Shown piece by piece: positions 13,899 through 33,450 of a DNA stretch of 64,000 bases (positions are counted from its first letter, which is position 1; each line of letters begins with the position of its first letter). This DNA is from Cucumis sativus (Eukaryota; Streptophyta; Magnoliopsida; Cucurbitales; Cucurbitaceae): contig NC_026660.2 in NCBI RefSeq assembly GCF_000004075.3, positions 30,073,498 through 30,137,497 on the forward strand. The letters run 5' to 3'. The notes below the pieces were generated by a model, which did not search any database, had not been told where the DNA came from, and worked only from the letters and a program-made list of their open reading frames with translations. The translations under genes and the position numbers were made by a program.

Positions 13899-13906
13899 TA
13901 TAAATA
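13899..13906 (+). promoter_or_regulatory. TATA box of the GA2ox gene
   Basis: TATAAATA, 133 bp upstream of the ATG at 14039, is a good match to the plant TATA consensus at the right distance and implies a leader of roughly 100 bases. A second AT-rich stretch at 13985-13992 lies too close to the start codon to be preferred. Confidence 0.55.
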
Positions 13907-14038
13907 CCAAACCAAACGAATTGTTCTTCACTGGTTTCATCCATTTTTTGTTCTTCCTTCTTTTCTCATTAAAATTCCTCTCACTATATATCCTCTCCAA
14001 ATTCCAATTCAATCTTTCATAAATCCACAGAATCCGCC

Positions 14039-15098
<1,060 letters not shown>

Positions 15099-15721
15099 GA
15101 CCTTTGAATTCAATTTCTTCTTCTCTTTCTTCGGTTGACTCTTTCCATAAATAGCATAACTCTTATAGGCCTTTTCTTGTTAACGAAGGAATCATTAAAG
15201 CCACCCTCTCACAATACTACCCTTCATAATTTTATATCGTTACATGTATTATTTCCCCAAATATATTTAATGATTAGTAATAACAATTATAATTTATTTA
15301 ATGTTTGATCCATCCTACTATTATATAATTAAAGTTACATACCAATATCCACAATTTAAAATAGATACCACTGAAGAATGAGAATATTAAGCTTAAAAAA
15401 AAAAACTTTATAAAACTACCTCAAAATCTTTACAAATGAATGGTTTTAGTATTTTATTATTATTTTGCTATCTATTATCCAGGTTGAGTATTTGTATAAT
15501 TAACTTAATTAATATGACATTAATTCATAAATATATGCATGTACTCATGAAGTTAATTACACACAAACCATTGTGAAGGAGTAGTTGAAAAAAAAATAAT
15601 TAAAAATTATTTGTTGACAAAAGTCTCCAACTTTGTTATAAATTTTACGAAACCTTATTTTACAAGAAATTGTGTTGGATGTTCTTCTAAATTCAATGTC
15701 AATTCTTATCTTTTTCTTCTT

Positions 15722-15724
<3 letters not shown>

Positions 15725-15760
<36 letters not shown>
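15725..15760. repeat. (TA)18 microsatellite
   Basis: Eighteen uninterrupted TA units. Likely length-polymorphic. Confidence 0.95.
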
Positions 15761-15764
<4 letters not shown>

Positions 15765-18700
15765 CAAAGATCCATATTATTCACTAACTTGATTTCTTTT
15801 TATAAAAAAAAATGTTTGATCAAATTTTGAAATAGAAAATTAAAAAAAAAAAAAAAAAACTAGCAGAATAGAGATCTTTGTTAGTAATTTGGATAGTTAT
15901 AATTTAGTATTTAGAAGAAAGTTATAATTTAGTATTTATAATTCAATACCACCTAAGAAATAATCTTCTTATAATTATGAGAATATTATCAAATCTATAT
16001 TATAAATTCAATTAAATATTCGATTCAAATTTATATTACATATTTGGATGGACTATGGAGCGTTTAATCTTTATGTCTACCTAATATGCAAGCATATCTC
16101 TCTTTGAGATTTGTTATAGGTCTTTCTTTCTCTCGTTCTTTTGATTGTATCTGCGTTTTGATTACTTTTTAATTTCGAACAAGGATGTCTTTTGGTATAT
16201 TATATCAATTTCTTTGGAGGGAGAATACAAAATTTACTAAACAAATAAGTCAGTGAATTAAAAGTTTAATTATGTTTTTTCAAAGTAATAATAAAATAAA
16301 TAATCTTAATCAAACCTACTTTTAAGCTAACTAATTAGAACATCAATGTTTTGAAAAGACTTCACTTAGTATCTGTTTTTCTTCACCTAAACCTGCCTAA
16401 TTTAACTAAACTTTTTGTGGTGTGAGTAGTAGCACTATTCTCTTCAATTCTAATATCAATTACATATATATACCCGATCTTAAATTATAGAAATATTTTT
16501 GTTTAAATTGATACACCTCTTTTAAATGATCACGAGTTATTTGCTTGATATAGAATGATATAGACTTTACTTTAATGTTCATCCATTTAAATTCTTGGAA
16601 GTTATATAGTAAATTATTTTTTGGTGAGAAAATCATAATCTAACCTAAAACGTCTTTAAATTTAGTATAAGTGTTATTATATATTAATAATAGGTATTTA
16701 TATGTATGCATGACATAATGTATTAACCTACTTTTTGAAAGACTTTCAATCTTGTATTAAGATGAGAATTCAACATTAGAAAAATTGAAAGATATTAGTT
16801 GTTTTATAAGAGCGTGATAGATTACTAGTCTTCTCGTTGTCAGTCAATTTCGAGTTAGAACTCCATATGATCAATATGGAAATTTCATTACATCATCTAG
16901 CAAATTGTTGTTATCTAAAAACAAAATTATTTTAGAAAGAAAGAAAAAGACAATAACTTTTGAGGACAAAAAAAAACAAGATTTCAACATGTGAGTTTAT
17001 CTTCTTATATGTTGTGTTGTTTCTGATCGATCTATTTGTGGGGAGAACCATCATCAAACACCTTTTCAAACAATTTATCTCATATGCCTTTAAATATCAT
17101 ACAAATATTAAGATTTCATCTTTTGAATTTGAAAGATTACAAAAAAAAAACAAAAAAATATTATAAACGTGCTCGAGTAAGTTGATGGTTACCCTAAATT
17201 CAATTGTATTAATACTAATTCAAACCCTCTTTTTAAATTATACTCTTAAACATGTCTAAACAAACAAAAACACATCTACTTAATTTCCACTCTGACCATT
17301 TTAGAAAAATACATTTGTTTTTTCAATAACATTAATAAAAATAGATTAAAAAACAAAAAAAAAAGGGTAAAAACAAAATCAAAATATTATTAAAGACCTT
17401 AGTTAATAATTGTTGACAAAATTCAATACAACAAATCTAATTTTAATTTAATTTCACCGTAGGAAAAAACATCACCTCAAAATTCTAAAAGGTAAAAGAA
17501 AAACAACGTCACATCATCATTCAATTCCAATTTTAAAATACATGTGATTTTCTACTTTTACATTTACAATATTTTTTGGTATATTTAAATACATCACACA
17601 AAATTCAAATGATTGCAAAATATAGTCAAATAAAAATCTATCAAATTCTAAGTTTTCCAAACAATTAACATCTGGAAACTCAACAAATGAAAGAACTTCC
17701 GGAAAAATTAACGATTAAAATTTCAATTTAAATAAAGAAGTGATAATAATGGAAAAGGTGAAAGAAAATGAGATAGAATTCAAATGGTATGAAATGTGAA
17801 AACGAAATTAATTATAACGATTAAGAATGGAGAAGAAGTTGACTCCTAAAATGGAATATAAAAAGCTTAGTTTCAAAAGTTAAAAAAGATTTGTTAAGGA
17901 TCGATGTTTTCTTTGGTGACAATGACACATAAGGAATTTGGTCAAATAATGTAATTGAGAGGCGAACTATTTTATGTGGGGATCCCAATTATTATACATA
18001 ATTTCACTTGCTTCGTTCTTAACAATACACCATATATTTAAATTAATCTTTCATTTTTAGTCAATAAAAGTGGCTATGCCCAACCAAAACCAACCCATTT
18101 TTATTATCATTCCTCACTGCAGCACATAACTTATACGTATTCAATTCTTCAAAATCCAAGGTTTCATTTAACTCGAATTTAATATTAATTTATACATAAC
18201 ATGTGAAATAATTCAAATAAGAATTCAATAGCTAACAAAATGAGCACAACACTCAACCAACATGACAAATGTATTATATTTGTATTAGCAAAATTAAAAC
18301 AGCATTTTAATATTTATTACAAAAATTTAGTTATATATGACTTATAACAAATGGATGATGGAGTAATTAGTGTAATAAGAGATGATAGAGCAAAGTGAGT
18401 GAGTGTGTGGAGGATGGGACCTTTGATAAAAAGGGTGAAGGGGAGGGGATGACATGTGGTTGTTGAATAGAAGCCCGGCCGTGGGCGGACCCTGAAATTA
18501 AATTGGAATAATAAGACATTTTTATCTTTCACATCCATGTCTTATTGGTTTGTAATTTTATAAACAAATATTCACATATTTGGTAGTCATCTACGTAACC
18601 CCCCCTTTCCATTTTTGTTATGTTTTACAATTATTGACACTTTTAATTTGTATCCATCTGCTCAGTACACTCGTACTCTACTTCTGCCCACCACTACCCT

Positions 18701-21700
18701 ATTTACCTTCTTTTAACGTTATTCATTTCAACCTATATAAACACTTCTTTTTTCCATATACATTCTAATACTGTTCACTACTGTATACCAATTATCTCTT
18801 GTTGCATGACGAAGCATGTAATGAGTTAGAAAATTCCAGCTAGAGGATGATTTTTTGCATTCTTTTGTTTACTAAAATTACCTCCTCCTTATATTTGGTT
18901 GTTTGTGTAAAATGGGGGAATTAAACACAAGATGACATTATGGTTATAGTATATATAGTAGTTTGGGATGTGGAGGAGTAATAATAAATCCAAAGCAAAA
19001 GAAAAACACAGACACAAATACACATCAGTACGTATTCAAAAAGGGCATAAATCCAAAGCATGGTGTGGCCTTTTCCTTTAATAGCTTATGAACATATCTG
19101 CATAACGTGACATAAAAATTATACTCTGCATATATATGTTGCTAATTAAATTCCGACATTACAATACAAAATAATAAAGCTACCCATCAGATCAAAGGCC
19201 CTGTGCTTTCTTTTCTTTATATTATTTGTCAATCATTATCAACACATAATTCATCAACTTCAAAATGTTTGTAAATTAAACTACATAAATATTTTTTGTG
19301 TTGATCTCTTTTGGTTTGCATTTATATTTTGGTTGTCCATTATTCTCTATTTATTTTTGTAAATGTATATGGGGAAATTAATAATATTGAGGTTCAGAAT
19401 GGTATGCCCCAGCTGCTGCCCCTTTCTCTATTACAAACCAAATCATTTCATTTCATTTCATTCCACATCTCAACTTTTTGGGTTTCTTTTCATTTATTAT
19501 TTTGCTTCCTGGTAACGTGATTTGTATATATATTGGTCACTGGAAATTTTTCTGTCAAATCTATTTATGGTAACGAGTGAAGGAAAACATTTAAAACTGA
19601 AAGGAAAAAAACGAAAAAGAAACTTAGAGATTGTGTGTTATTTTAGTCTCTAATATTTAGATTATAAGTCCCATTATATTTGTGTACGTTACTAATTAAA
19701 ATTAGTAGAAGAATCTCATCTAAAATTCTAGTTTTCTTCCTCTCTTACGTTTTTTTTAGAACATATAACCTAAACAGTTTTATTATAGAAGATAAACAAT
19801 ATTTTTAGGAAATTTTTAAATATAACGAAACAATATAAACTATTAAATACGGTTCAAATTACATATAAAAAAAGGTTAATTTAATGCAAATTAAAATAGG
19901 AGTAATAAGCAGTATACATAATTAAAATTTGTGGGGGCGTTGCTTTCAAACCAAATCTTTGGTTGGGAGCTTTTAGACCTAAAAGGTCCTTTTCAAACAC
20001 ACACACAATAATACAATATTGTTCTATGTTTGCCCAAAATCTCCACACATGCTTTATATAAAAGGCTTTGTTTCTTTACACTTTCTCAAAACAAAGGAAA
20101 TTAATTTAGTATTTTTTATGATTTAATTAAGTAATTTTAGAAACTATCTCATTTGTATCATTTAAGACTTTATATCAAGAATGAAAAAATTGAAAAGAGA
20201 GCTAGAAGACAACACACTTACCACTGAACTAACTATGATCGATTATTAATATTTAATATAAAAAACGTAAAATTGAATTAGGGTTTGAACTTAATTTAGT
20301 CTAAAATGGGTTTATCTTCTGAGTTGAGAGCCAAAGTTTACTTCCCTTTTGCCCAATTTCATTCAATAATCTCTCTTTCTCAGATCCCATAGAAAGAAAA
20401 GGTCAAGTCTGATATTTTCCCATTAAATCCCAATTTGAAAATTTTAACATTTAATTAATTTGCATGTGTGTTTTTACGTTGAAATTGTAAGCAGTCCACT
20501 GTATGTTGTTTTTCATTTTTGCAAAATTCTGCACCAACTCCCATTAAATAAATGAATTAATTATGTAAAAACAAATGATCAAAAGAAGGTTCTTCCATTT
20601 GCTGCTTATACAGTGTTGGGTATTGTGATCAGGTCAAGCAGTAAGCCCCAAAAGTGTCCCTTTGTCTGCCATTTTCTTTAAACCTTTCCACCCACTTTTC
20701 AAAACCCTCAATCATATTCAAAACAATTTAATAAACTTTTCAAACTAAGGTGACTATTGGTCAACGATAATGAATATATAATTAGTTAAATGTACACATA
20801 AAATAATGCATATAGATTAAGTAATATGTATTATTACAAAATTTTAATAAATCAGTGTAACATCGTTATATGCATATACACAAACAAATAATGGAACGAA
20901 CTTCAAATATATCAAAAATTATTTTAAAATAAAGTTGACGTTTTTCTTAAATTAATTTACTACAAACAAATGTAATTACTATCAATGGATTGAGTCTAAG
21001 GAAAAGTAAACATGTGATTCCAAGTTTAAATTCTAAAATAATTTCAAAGTGTATTCAAAATTAAATTTCCAAACGTAATAATGGTTTTGGAAATAGTAAC
21101 TAAAATGGTCTTGTAATCTATTTAATTGAGTATTGAGATCTAGAAGGATTAGTGCTGAACACTGTATCTTCATCATCAACTTTGCTTTTAAATTTAAACC
21201 AAAACAAGTCATATATCAATTCAATAAAATACTATATGTCTAATATGTCTATATTCAACTCATATTCGAGATTTATTTATACATTTTCACAACCGTAAAA
21301 TTAATTATATAAAAGAATAATTTTTATAAAAACAAAATACACAATTATGTAGTTTAATAATGATGTGTTAGTTACGTCTACAGAGGGAAAAGAGATTGCG
21401 TATGTAAGGTCAGGAGGATTTATCTATAACGAAACTTTTCTTAAATCGAACGTAAAATAGATCCAAAATAAATGTCAAAACTGAAATATAAAACATAATC
21501 TCAATTACTTTTAAAATTGACATCTTTCTTTGTTTCTTCCTAACATTTAGACTCATTCCATTGTGCCAATAATGAAAACTCAACTACGGAACATAGTGAG
21601 CAAAATAAATCATCATTACTGCATTTGATTATTTTGTTCACATTAAGACCCGTTTTGGATTCATGTCAGAAAAAAGGTTTTTTTTTTATAAATAACTTAT

Positions 21701-21931
21701 AGTTTTATTTAAACTCTGATGAAAATTGAAAAAATACTCACAAATAATTTTGAGTAATTATTTAATAATTTAATATTTTAAAAACAACTTTTTGTTTTTT
21801 AAAATTAAGCACCCAATCATATACTTTGGTTATGAATAAATATTTTATTTACTTAAACTATGCTTCTTTCGAGTTGTATTAAATTTGCTGTTGGGGAAAA
21901 ATCAGTTTTCCTAAAAGACGAATGACCTTTG

Positions 21932-22021
21932 AAGTTTGGGCCCAAACTTACACATCTGGGCCAGGCTGCCTTCGCCTAATCGATTGAAGGTCCAAAACTT
22001 CTACATTTGGCCCACTGGGCT
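21932..22021. promoter_or_regulatory. Orphan cluster of TGGGCC-type (site II) boxes
   Basis: The cluster starts with an 18-bp perfect palindrome, AAGTTTGGGCCCAAACTT, at 21932-21949. TGGGCC (21957-21962), GGCCCA (22009-22014) and TGGGCT (22016-22021) follow. Such clusters are typical TCP-bound promoter elements of housekeeping plant genes, but the nearest recognised start codon is 1.9 kb away (23918). It may serve a distal promoter, an unannotated transcript, or a relic. Confidence 0.4.
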
Positions 22022-22090
22022 AGGTGAAAGTACATTCACATTTTTTTAGGGTAATTATTTGAGAAATTGCGATTGATAATCATTTAGTCG

Positions 22091-22522
22091 GATATAGCAA
22101 ATTTTTATAGACTTGTATCGCTGATAGACTTCGTATGGTCTATCAGTGATAGATTAATATTTTCAACATGGTCTATCAGTGATGGACTTATATCATTGAT
22201 ACAATTTGACAAATTTTGCTATATTTACAAATTTTTTAAAATGTTATTATATACTTAATTATTTTGAATCTAATTGCTAAATTTGCAACTATCTCTAATT
22301 ATAATTGATTGTGATTTCAGGAATAATAATTAATAATATAATAATACTAAAAAAAATGTAAATATAGGAAATTTATCACTAATAGACTTGTATCGCTGAT
22401 AGACTCATATGATCTATTAGTGATAGACCAATATTTGTAACATGGTCTATCGTTGATAAAATTTGACAAATTTTGCTATATATTTCATTATTTTGAATCT
22501 AATTGCTAAATTTGCAACTATC
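22091..22522. repeat. Tandemly duplicated hairpin repeat (MITE-like)
   Basis: Copy A (about 22091-22293) and copy B (about 22362-22522) share the blocks AGACTTGTATCGCTGATAGACT, ATTTGACAAATTTTGCTATAT and TTTTGAATCTAATTGCTAAATTTGCAACTAT, so they are direct repeats; copy B has internal deletions. Each copy can fold on itself: ATATAGCAAATTT at the left pairs with AAATTTTGCTATAT at the right, with inner GCTGATAGAC / GTCTATCAGTG arms. Related fragments occur near 29400, 30070 and 41660. No transposase is encoded, so a non-autonomous element is the best reading. Confidence 0.65.
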
Positions 22523-23917
22523 CATTTAAAAAAAAAAAATAATGGAAGCTCCTTTTGAAGTTTTCCATTTATACGAGACGGGTAGATATAGCAGTAATAA
22601 AAAATTTGACAAACCATAACTAAATTTACATGGTAAAAAATAAACCTATCAACTTCTAAAAGTGCTAAAATTGGAAACTCAAGCTTATAATAATTATAGA
22701 GATTGAATCTATAAACGATAAATTTGAACCATTAAACTTATACAAAAGTTAATCCAATTTTAACATTTTTATAAAATTGATGACTAAATTTACCCTAAAC
22801 ATTTTGTGAGAAAAGACAAGGTGCTAAACAAAAACAAAAATCCGAGAAAATTGAAACGGGTGAGAAAAACAAAACGTATGGTTCTTTAGAAAAAACAATA
22901 TCAAACAAAATAAAATAATAAAGAGAAATTGCATTAAATAACAAAAATATTTATAAAAAATAAACAGTTTGTTACACAATTTTTTTACATTTACAAATAT
23001 AACATATGAGTAATATTAGACAATGATCACATGACTATTAAAAAGTCATCATTTTTAAATTTAAAAAATGTTGTGACATGAACTACAGCTGCAGATTACT
23101 TTCATAATTTTTCATATAAATTAGAAAGATGCAAATAAAGGAATCTTGAATTTTATTCATCCTAAAAGCTGGCAAAAAAAATTAATAATTATGCCAACCC
23201 TAATTAGTGTTTGGTGTGTCTCTATATATACACATATTAAACATTATTCATCTAAAAAAGAAAATCAAGCTTCATACTCATCAAATTTTCCCATAAGAGG
23301 ATGGAATATTATTTTCCGAGTTATATATATAGGAAAAATGTTGACAATACCTAATATTCACAACTAATACTTGGTAATTTGGGTTAGTTAAACTAAACCA
23401 TCATTATTACATTGTATTTAATATGAGTTTTAAAACTCTGTAATTGCCTAAAATGGTAGGCTTCCCCATTATATGTGCTGCTCCTAATTAATTCCTAATC
23501 AATTCATATTTACTTATTTGCATCAAAATTATTACGATTAATTAATCAATTTCAATAAGATTAGTGTGAAAGGTACTTAATTTAAGATATATTACTAAAT
23601 TTGAACATTAATGACTAAAACTTAACTAATTTTAAAAGTAGATTTTATTTTAATATTGATATTATTATTTAAACACATAAACTACCACATGATTAAGCAC
23701 ACGTTTAAGGCAGAAAGGCAAGAGTTCTTTCCTTGCTGACTGTTGACAGCTGGCAGTCCCTTTTGTTTTCTTTTTCTTTTTGGTCACTCTTAACTTCTAT
23801 TTGCTTCTCAAATCGAGAGGCTGAACTGAAGTGGAGAGGCTGTTCTTCCACTGTTGCAACATTTGAATCTCCCCCCCCTCTTTCACCTCCTCCGATTCAA
23901 TTGCAGCAGCACCGTCA

Positions 23918-28994
<5,077 letters not shown>

Positions 28995-31900
28995 CTTATC
29001 CCTCTCGGCAGCCTTTCTGTAAGTGCCATGGTAGTTTGGCGTGCTGTACTACAAGGAAAAGCATTGAATTGTGTTTCAACATAATAATCTCCAACTTACT
29101 AGTACCATAGTAGATTTATAACTGTATCATCTACATTTAAAATTATATGCTCACTTCAAATTCTCATTCTCATTGATTTGTTCGTTAATCAGAGAAATGA
29201 GATCAAATTTGCCCAGGCAATTAAGCTTCAAAGGCTGTGTTTGGTCTTATTAGTAGATGTGGGACTTGTAATGGACTCTTTTCTTTTATTGATGTTATTG
29301 TTTTTCATATCTAATTGATGTGAGAGTTTTACCTTTTTGTCAAATCAAAATGCAGAATTGATGTGACAAGTAAACACTATTATGGATAGATATGAGATTT
29401 GATAGACAGCTAATATTGATAGACAAAAGCCCTTGTATGAGGAAGAGAAGTAGCATTATCATGAACATGCATGTCTTAGTCCAATAACAATAAGATAGAA
29501 AGATGTGGACTTTGATGACAAAACTAAGTTACTTTAAATACAAAGAGGCTTGTCTATTGTCTGTCATCTTCATGATGTTGTGTTGTTGCTGTGACAAATA
29601 AGGGAAACTGGGATGTTTCTTGATTTCCAGGTATGAGTGCTTTCATCTCAGGCTGCTGCTTTTGGGTATCATCTCTAATTTGGAAATATTTTTAGTTTTG
29701 AATTAAGCACATGGAAAGGTGAGTTGGAAGTTTCACCAAAATCATATATTGACATGATTTGTGATGTTAAAGTGAAATCAATTGTTAATAAGTTATTTTA
29801 GATTTTTTTTTTAAATGTTAGGCGGTAAATTTGTATTTAGGGTTTATAACTAAGGTTTAGTCTTAATGATCTGATTAAATCCCTGTAAATTGGCTAGAGA
29901 CTATATGAAATTTCTATCAACCCTGAACCCTAAAAATAATGCGATTAAATTTTGGAACATTTTTAAAAATAACAAAATTAATTAAAATATTTGTGATCCA
30001 TATCAAAATTTTAAATTCTATAAATAATAAAAACTGATGGACTCTATCATTGTCTATCAATAATACTGCGGATAGACACCAATAATACTATCACCAGTAT
30101 TGATATTCGTGTCTATTAATATCTATTATCAATATAATTTGAAATTTTACTACATATAGTAAATATTTTGTCAAATCACGATTCCTCCTCCATTTTCAAT
30201 TATAGAAACTAAAATTTTAATTTAACCACAAAATTTATTGCATAATATGAACTAATTTATTTTAAGTTTATTAGAGATAAGATTGTGTATGTGAAAAAAA
30301 AGCTTAAAATATTTATCTTTCATATATATATATTTTTTAATTTTTGAAAAAACCCAATAAAATTAGTTATTAATTCTTTTATTTGTACTTCTTTTGAAAA
30401 TTGTTATTGTTATTGTTATTATTAATAAGGGAAGAATAAAAAGTATTATTCTATGTGAATTAGGTTACAAGCTTCCTTTGGTGAAAGATAATATCACTTT
30501 AATTATCTCTATGATTCTATCTAATTATGCCGATTATGGGCATAATTAAAGAAGAAAGCAAGGTTTAATCATAATGTATGCCCTTGAAGAAAGCATCATC
30601 ATCATCCATCCTCCTCCACATGTATTATATACGTAGGAGAATAATTATAAATTACTTTAGAATATTATTATCTCAAGAAATTGAAAAGTTTTATGAATTA
30701 TAATGATAATGTTAGCATAGTGCAAGTGAATTCTTGTAATATTACCACCACATATATTCTCCTACACGTAAACTCATAATAATTAATACGAAAGAAAGAA
30801 AGAAAAAAAATGATAATAAGAGTTCTTTAAAATTAGAAACTCTATTCTTTTAATTATTTTAAATAATATAGGATATGAATCTTCAACCAAGTATCGCATT
30901 ATTAATTAAATTTTATTTATGACTTTAATGTAATACTTATATTTTTCAATTTTATTTTTAACCCTTTTGTTATTTTCACTTTACTCTATCTTATATTCAT
31001 GAAACAATATTTTTAAATGTTTTAAAAATTATGGAGGCAAACCCCATTCCACTCAAAGGGAGAAAATAAAGTTCTACAAAAAGATTTATGGTACATATTC
31101 TATTGTCACATCTCCTTAAATTGAAACATATATATATATACACAGTCGTATATTTTAAAGGTATCACTTTCCTCTCACTAACCCTAATTTCTCTTTCCAT
31201 TTATTTTCTCAACACCCACCATCATACATTTATCTCTATGTGAAGCTGTTCAGTCTGTAATAAAGCAGAAAATATTTTGTAACCTATACCCTTTTGCATG
31301 ATTATGTTGAAGGGAAGAAACTTTAGCATTTATAATAACATTTCATATGATATATATCTTTTCTTTTCTTTATCTTTTTGATGTTGAAAATAATGGGAAA
31401 TGGATTCAAAAAAGTAGGAAAGAGAAAGCAGGTAGATTTAATTAACAATCTTGAATCCAAAGTTTTCTAATACAAGAAAAAGTATCGAAACCTTATCAAA
31501 TTGTCACTCAACCAAAAAACTTAAAATTAAAGCTTAGAGCGTTATGACAATCGAATATTCAATATATTCCAAAATTCTTTCTTAAACCCCGCACTTACTT
31601 AAAAAACTCGAAAACTAACCCAAAGCTAAAAAGGAAGAAAGAAAAGGTAAACTACTATTAAGAAACAACGAAAATGTTGAAGATATTACAAGAATCATAT
31701 CAAACATAACTTTTTTTTCTTGTCTTGAAAAGATGATATTAGGTACATATTGAAAGCACAGTAATAATGTTAAGGTTAAAGAAGCAACAACGTAACTAAA
31801 CTATATTTGCAATTTGCAATTTGCAAAGCCTAGTTTGAGTTTCTTCTTCTTTTGAAGAAACTTCAATTGTTTGTTTCAAGTCAAATATTCATTCTGGTAT

Positions 31901-33450
31901 TACGTTAAATCAATATAAAGAAAGTAGTAAGTTCTCAAAAGATTAAAATGACGGTCATAATATTGCAGTCTAATATGTATATATATATAGGGCCAAAAGG
32001 TGATAGATATATGTAATGGCAATGACTGTATTTGCCACTCACTATTTCTTCTCTCTAAAACGTACAGAAGCACATGATGATTTGTGTTTAAAATAGGGTC
32101 CCTCTATCTGACGCACCAATCCACTACGATGACTCATCAGCTACCTATACTTCATCAAAATTCAACACTTCTTTTCTCAATACTAAATTATTGTATCATA
32201 GTTTATGAATACGTGACAATTTCTTTCAAAATATTTAGTTCATTTTCTTATAATAGTGTGAAACTGAAACCCTTCACAAAGAGAGCATCTTGATAAAGAG
32301 AAAAGAAAAGGAGTTTCAGAGTATACATATGAAAACATAATCATAATGGTCATGTACTGAAGACTGAAGAGAAGAGAAATGTGAAAACAATAATATATTT
32401 TATTGGGTATCTTTTCAATATTAATTTGAGGTTTATTCTGGGGGTCCAATGAGTAAATAAAGGAGAAGATTTTATATTTGCAAAAGAGAAAGAAAAGGAT
32501 GCCCAAAATGAAGCTTTGCTGACGGTTAGGGTTTGCCCAAAAGAATAAAGCTTCTGCCGACCAGTCGTCTGCTGAGGATAATAAAAAGTCACCAAATTTA
32601 TACAAAGTTTTTAACTTTACACTTTACCTGTTTTCATTTCACATTCCATTCTTTATATTCTTCACATATTGCATCTCGAAACATTATTTATATTAAGACG
32701 AGATACAGTAAATTAAATGTAATGTAAGAAAGGACTATTGCAAGTCATAATACACTACCATCATATCAGTGTAAATTTGAATGAGATTTTAAGTTTAAAG
32801 CCAACGACTAATAAAATCATATTCAATAGTTATTCAACGAAGATTTGACTGCTGATTATTGCATGAATATGTTTTTAAAATTCCAAGAAAGAGGAATATG
32901 AAAAGTAAGTGACTTTTGATATAGAGGGAACCATGTGGATTCCACGTAGCATAGAAGAAAGAGGACATTTCTTTTCTTATCTCTTTTAATTTCTATATTT
33001 CTATTATTATTATTTAATATTTCTTTACGAAAAAAGATGTGAGCAAAACAAGGTTGTAATATTACTATATAATTATAATTAAAGCGAAATGATTAAATAT
33101 AGAAAGAGTATATATAATAGGGAGAAGAACAATATAACAATATAACATTATATTAAACGAATGGCATATTGGAATTACAAGGCCTTTTTAATTTGGGTTT
33201 ACGTACATGAGATAATAAAAGAGAGAGAGCTATATATACACAATGATGGAACAATTTAATATATATGGCTAATGAAGAATCAAATGAAGGCCTTTTTGTT
33301 TTTGGTTGAATTTTACACCAAATGATCAACACTAATAAACTAAAGTTAATTAAATGGTTGATGGGTTTTAATTAATTTGCTTCAATAATAATCAAATGGT
33401 TTAATGTTTTAGGTTCCAAATTAATTGTTAACCACACCAATTTAATTTAA
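28995..33450. other. Intergenic DNA between convergent KATNAL2-type and GH17 genes
   Basis: The two genes point toward each other, so this stretch holds both 3' ends and no promoter is required. A fragment of the hairpin repeat (TTGATAGACAGCTAATATTGATAGAC) lies near 29397-29423 and a second copy near 30020-30170. Several open frames of 60-120 codons at 30997-32727 show no domain. Nothing else was recognised. Confidence 0.5.
30071..30115. repeat. Hairpin copy of the CTATCA/TGATAG repeat family
   Basis: ATAGACAC (30071-30078) pairs exactly with GTGTCTAT (30108-30115), and an inner AATACT/AGTATT pair lies near the loop. The flanks carry GTCTATCAATAATAC and TATTATCAATATAATTTGAAATTTTACTA-like sequence, matching the 22.1 kb repeat in layout but more diverged. 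Confidence 0.5.

Larger units (their letters stand above)
7522..14038. other. 6.5 kb gene-poor AT-rich interval
   Basis: No exon supported. Promoter-like TGGGCC/GGCCCA-type boxes occur at 8156-8161, 8200-8207 and 8236-8242, about 640-720 bp upstream of the minus-strand membrane/TPR-like gene, and could belong to its promoter if a leader intron exists. A tRNA-like segment (9287-9342) and a poly-A run (10097-10120) are listed separately. A tandem 21-bp unit (ATCTTAATGTTAATTAGTAAA) is repeated near 10558-10601. The last 200 bp hold the GA2ox promoter. Confidence 0.5.
15099..23917. other. 8.8 kb gene-poor interval
   Basis: The first few hundred bases are the GA2ox 3' UTR. No further coding exon supported. 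A moderately GC-rich patch at 18400-18500 and small inverted repeats at 19950-19990 (AACCAAATCTTTGGTT; GACCTAAAAGGTC) were seen, but nothing nearby explains them. The (TA)18 tract, the TGGGCC cluster at 21932-22021 and the duplicated hairpin repeat at 22091-22522 are listed separately. Short open frames at 16960, 18317, 18580, 19311 and 23146 have no recognisable domains. Confidence 0.5.

Noticed and set aside
18317..18538. 73-codon minus-strand frame in a moderately GC-rich patch
   Set aside because: Low-complexity Leu/Thr/Ser content, no homology I recognise, and no nearby promoter or splice context.
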